This document shows, piece after piece, positions 5,825 to 6,728 of a DNA stretch of 6,728 nt. A program made the position numbers and the translations under genes. Origin of the DNA: Verrucomicrobia bacterium GWC2_42_7 (GTDB lineage: Bacteria > Verrucomicrobiota > Verrucomicrobiia > Opitutales > GWC2-42-7-A). The DNA lies in the NCBI GenBank assembly GCA_001831055.1, contig MIDO01000030.1, positions 1 through 6,728 of the forward strand, given 5' to 3'. The notes below the pieces were generated by a model that worked only from the letters and a program-made list of their open reading frames with translations, was not told where the DNA came from and made no database searches. Numbering within the stretch: the stretch's first letter is position 1; every line of letters begins with the position of its first letter.

Positions 5825-5859
5825 GGAAACCTTTCTTTTTGAGAGAAAAGAAAGGTTCC
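5825..5859. repeat. fold-back repeat, family A copy 4
   Basis: GGAAACCTTTCTTTT (5825-5839) pairs with AAAAGAAAGGTTCC (5846-5859) with one bulged base and a short GA-rich loop. The core at 5827-5839 differs from the exact family A 13-mer only in the last base. It lies 33 bases before the mreC start on the minus strand, so it would be in the mreC leader if transcription starts upstream of it. Confidence 0.7.
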
Positions 5860-5883
5860 TGAGCCTTCTAAAGAAAAACTAAT

Positions 5884-5914
5884 GCCTAATCAAAATCTTG
5901 CGATTTTATTAGGC
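5884..5914. repeat. 13-bp inverted repeat with one bulge
   Basis: GCCTAATCAAAATC (5884-5897) pairs with GATTTTATTAGGC (5902-5914) around loop TTGC, one base bulged. It shares its plan with the stem at 3921-3956 (G/C-rich foot, TAAT, A-run, C at the loop) without sharing the sequence. Confidence 0.65.
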
Positions 5915-6050
5915 GAGAGAAAGAGGTTTTGTAAGCAGCCAGAGAATCGAATTCCTCAAGTCGATTTTTGCAGTTTACCTATAAATATTTTTTATGAAAG
6001 AAGTAGATATCTAGAAAACCCACCTTTCCATGAAAATAAGGGAGAATATC

Positions 6051-6091
6051 TTTCGCGAAAGAAAAATCGATAGATTTTTAGTTTCGCGAAA
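6051..6091. repeat. 18-bp inverted repeat after mreB
   Basis: TTTCGCGAAAGAAAAATC (6051-6068) pairs with GATTTTTAGTTTCGCGAAA (6073-6091) around a 4-base loop, with one extra base in the right arm near the middle of the stem. Each foot also contains the self-complementary TTTCGCGAAA. It starts 37 bases after the mreB stop on the minus strand, where a terminator or 3'-end stabiliser would be expected, but only GATATTCTCCC follows the stem, not a T-run. Confidence 0.7.
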
Positions 6092-6128
6092 ATAACTCTT
6101 TTCCCAAAACTTACTACCTTCCTCTTTA

Positions 6129-6728
6129 TTAATTCTCGTCTTGTAGCCAGAATGAGAGGTCTTGTAGGACGGCGCCTGTCCCGTTGGCAACGGCGCTGAG
6201 AGGGTCTTCCGCGACTACAACCGGGAGGCCGGTGGCTTCACTGAGCAATCGGTCGAGATTACGGATCATGGATCCTCCTCCTGCCAAGACGATTCCGCGG
6301 TCAATCAGGTCAGAGGATAGCTCAGGGGGGCAGTGTTCGAGGGCGTTTCGTACAGCTTCAACCATCGATGCGAAGCAATCCGAAAGAGCTTCACGTACTT
6401 CTCTATCTTTTATTAATACTGTGCGAGGAAGACCTGCTACGAGGTCGCGCCCTTTGATTTCCATCGAAAGTTCGGTTTCTAGTGGCAATGCGGATCCAAT
6501 TGAAACCTTCAAATCTTCGGCCGTGCGCTCACCTATCATTATATTATAGGCGCGTTTCATGTAATTAATGATTGCTGCGTCCATGGCGTCTCCACCGACC
6601 CTCAAGCTTCTGGCAAAGACGATACCTGCAAGCGATATGACGGCAATTTCTGTTGTACCTCCACCTATATCGATGATCATGTTTGCGGCAGGATCTGCAA
6701 TCGGCAATTCGACACCAATAGCAGCTGC
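6129..6728 (-). CDS. mreB: Rod shape-determining protein MreB, C-terminal part (start outside window)
   Basis: A bacterial actin homologue that forms membrane-bound filaments under the cell wall and guides lateral peptidoglycan synthesis. The visible 199 residues correspond to roughly the last 57 percent of a protein of about 345 residues; the frame stays open to the window edge, beginning AAAIGVELPIADPAANM. Actin-fold signatures are the phosphate-2 motif MIIDIGGGTTEIAVISL, the RVGGDAMDAAI segment, IGERTAEDLKVSIGSA, and the adenosine motif GIVLAGGGSMIRNLDRLL, followed by the usual ending with TGLPVVVAEDPLSAVANGTG. The protein is well conserved and intact over this part. It lies upstream of mreC and mreD in the standard order mreB-mreC-mreD, but with an unusually long spacer before mreC. 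Confidence 0.97.
   Translation of the reverse strand, partial: AAAIGVELPIADPAANMIIDIGGGTTEIAVISLAGIVFARSLRVGGDAMDAAIINYMKRAYNIMIGERTAEDLKVSIGSALPLETELSMEIKGRDLVAGLPRTVLIKDREVREALSDCFASMVEAVRNALEHCPPELSSDLIDRGIVLAGGGSMIRNLDRLLSEATGLPVVVAEDPLSAVANGTGAVLQDLSFWLQDEN

Larger units (their letters stand above)
5793..6128. other. 336-base hairpin-rich spacer between mreB and mreC
   Basis: Three inverted repeats occupy about 110 bases of this gap. The rest is A/T-rich with no supported gene; a 63-codon plus-strand frame at 5882-6073 runs through two of the hairpins and has no recognisable protein character. mreB and mreC are usually close together, so the gap suggests separate control or inserted repeats. 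Confidence 0.6.

Noticed and set aside
5882..6073. 63-codon plus-strand frame in the mreB-mreC spacer
   Set aside because: It runs through two inverted repeats, has no ribosome site, and its translation has no domain-like character.
6184..6549. 121-codon plus-strand frame
   Set aside because: It is antisense to mreB, which is clearly the coding strand here; the translation is rich in S and R as expected from a reverse-strand shadow.

Overview
The window looks like part of a chromosome from the phylum Verrucomicrobiota, perhaps near the Spartobacteria/Chthoniobacter group. This rests on remembered protein similarity: the wording of the PBP2 N-terminal domain, the MreC and MreD sequences, and a Trp-Pro-rich protein of a type I associate with that phylum. 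I ran no database search. Coding density is only about 80 percent. The spacers are 290 to 590 bases long and full of fold-back sequences, so a host-associated or reducing genome is possible. A nematode symbiont such as Candidatus Xiphinematobacter would fit, but this is a guess.

Layout from left to right. (1) Bases 1-993, minus strand: a long open frame cut by the window edge, encoding a protein with eight Trp-Pro dipeptides in short beta-strand-like repeats; function unknown. (2) Bases 1072-1662, plus strand, divergent from it: rsmD, a 16S rRNA guanine-N2 methyltransferase. (3) Bases 1663-1956: a spacer with a 20-bp perfect palindrome and other hairpins. (4) Bases 1957-3843, plus strand: the elongation transpeptidase PBP2 (mrdA). 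(5) Bases 3844-4427: a 584-base non-coding stretch between convergent genes, with at least five inverted repeats and a roughly 100-nt element that could be a structured RNA or a dispersed repeat. (6) Minus strand: mreD (4428-4946) and mreC (4971-5792), a tight pair. (7) Bases 5793-6128: a hairpin-rich spacer. (8) Bases 6129-6728, minus strand: the C-terminal part of mreB, cut by the window edge.

MreB, MreC, MreD and PBP2 belong to one machine, the rod complex for lateral cell-wall synthesis. MreB filaments, through MreC and MreD, position and activate PBP2. In many bacteria mrdA follows mreBCD on the same strand; here it points towards mreD, and rodA is not seen. PBP2 has Cys where the SxN/SxD motif normally ends in Asn or Asp. 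The most interesting non-coding signals are the fold-back family sharing the core AAACCTTTCTTTC (four copies in three spacers) and the structured element at 4256-4356.
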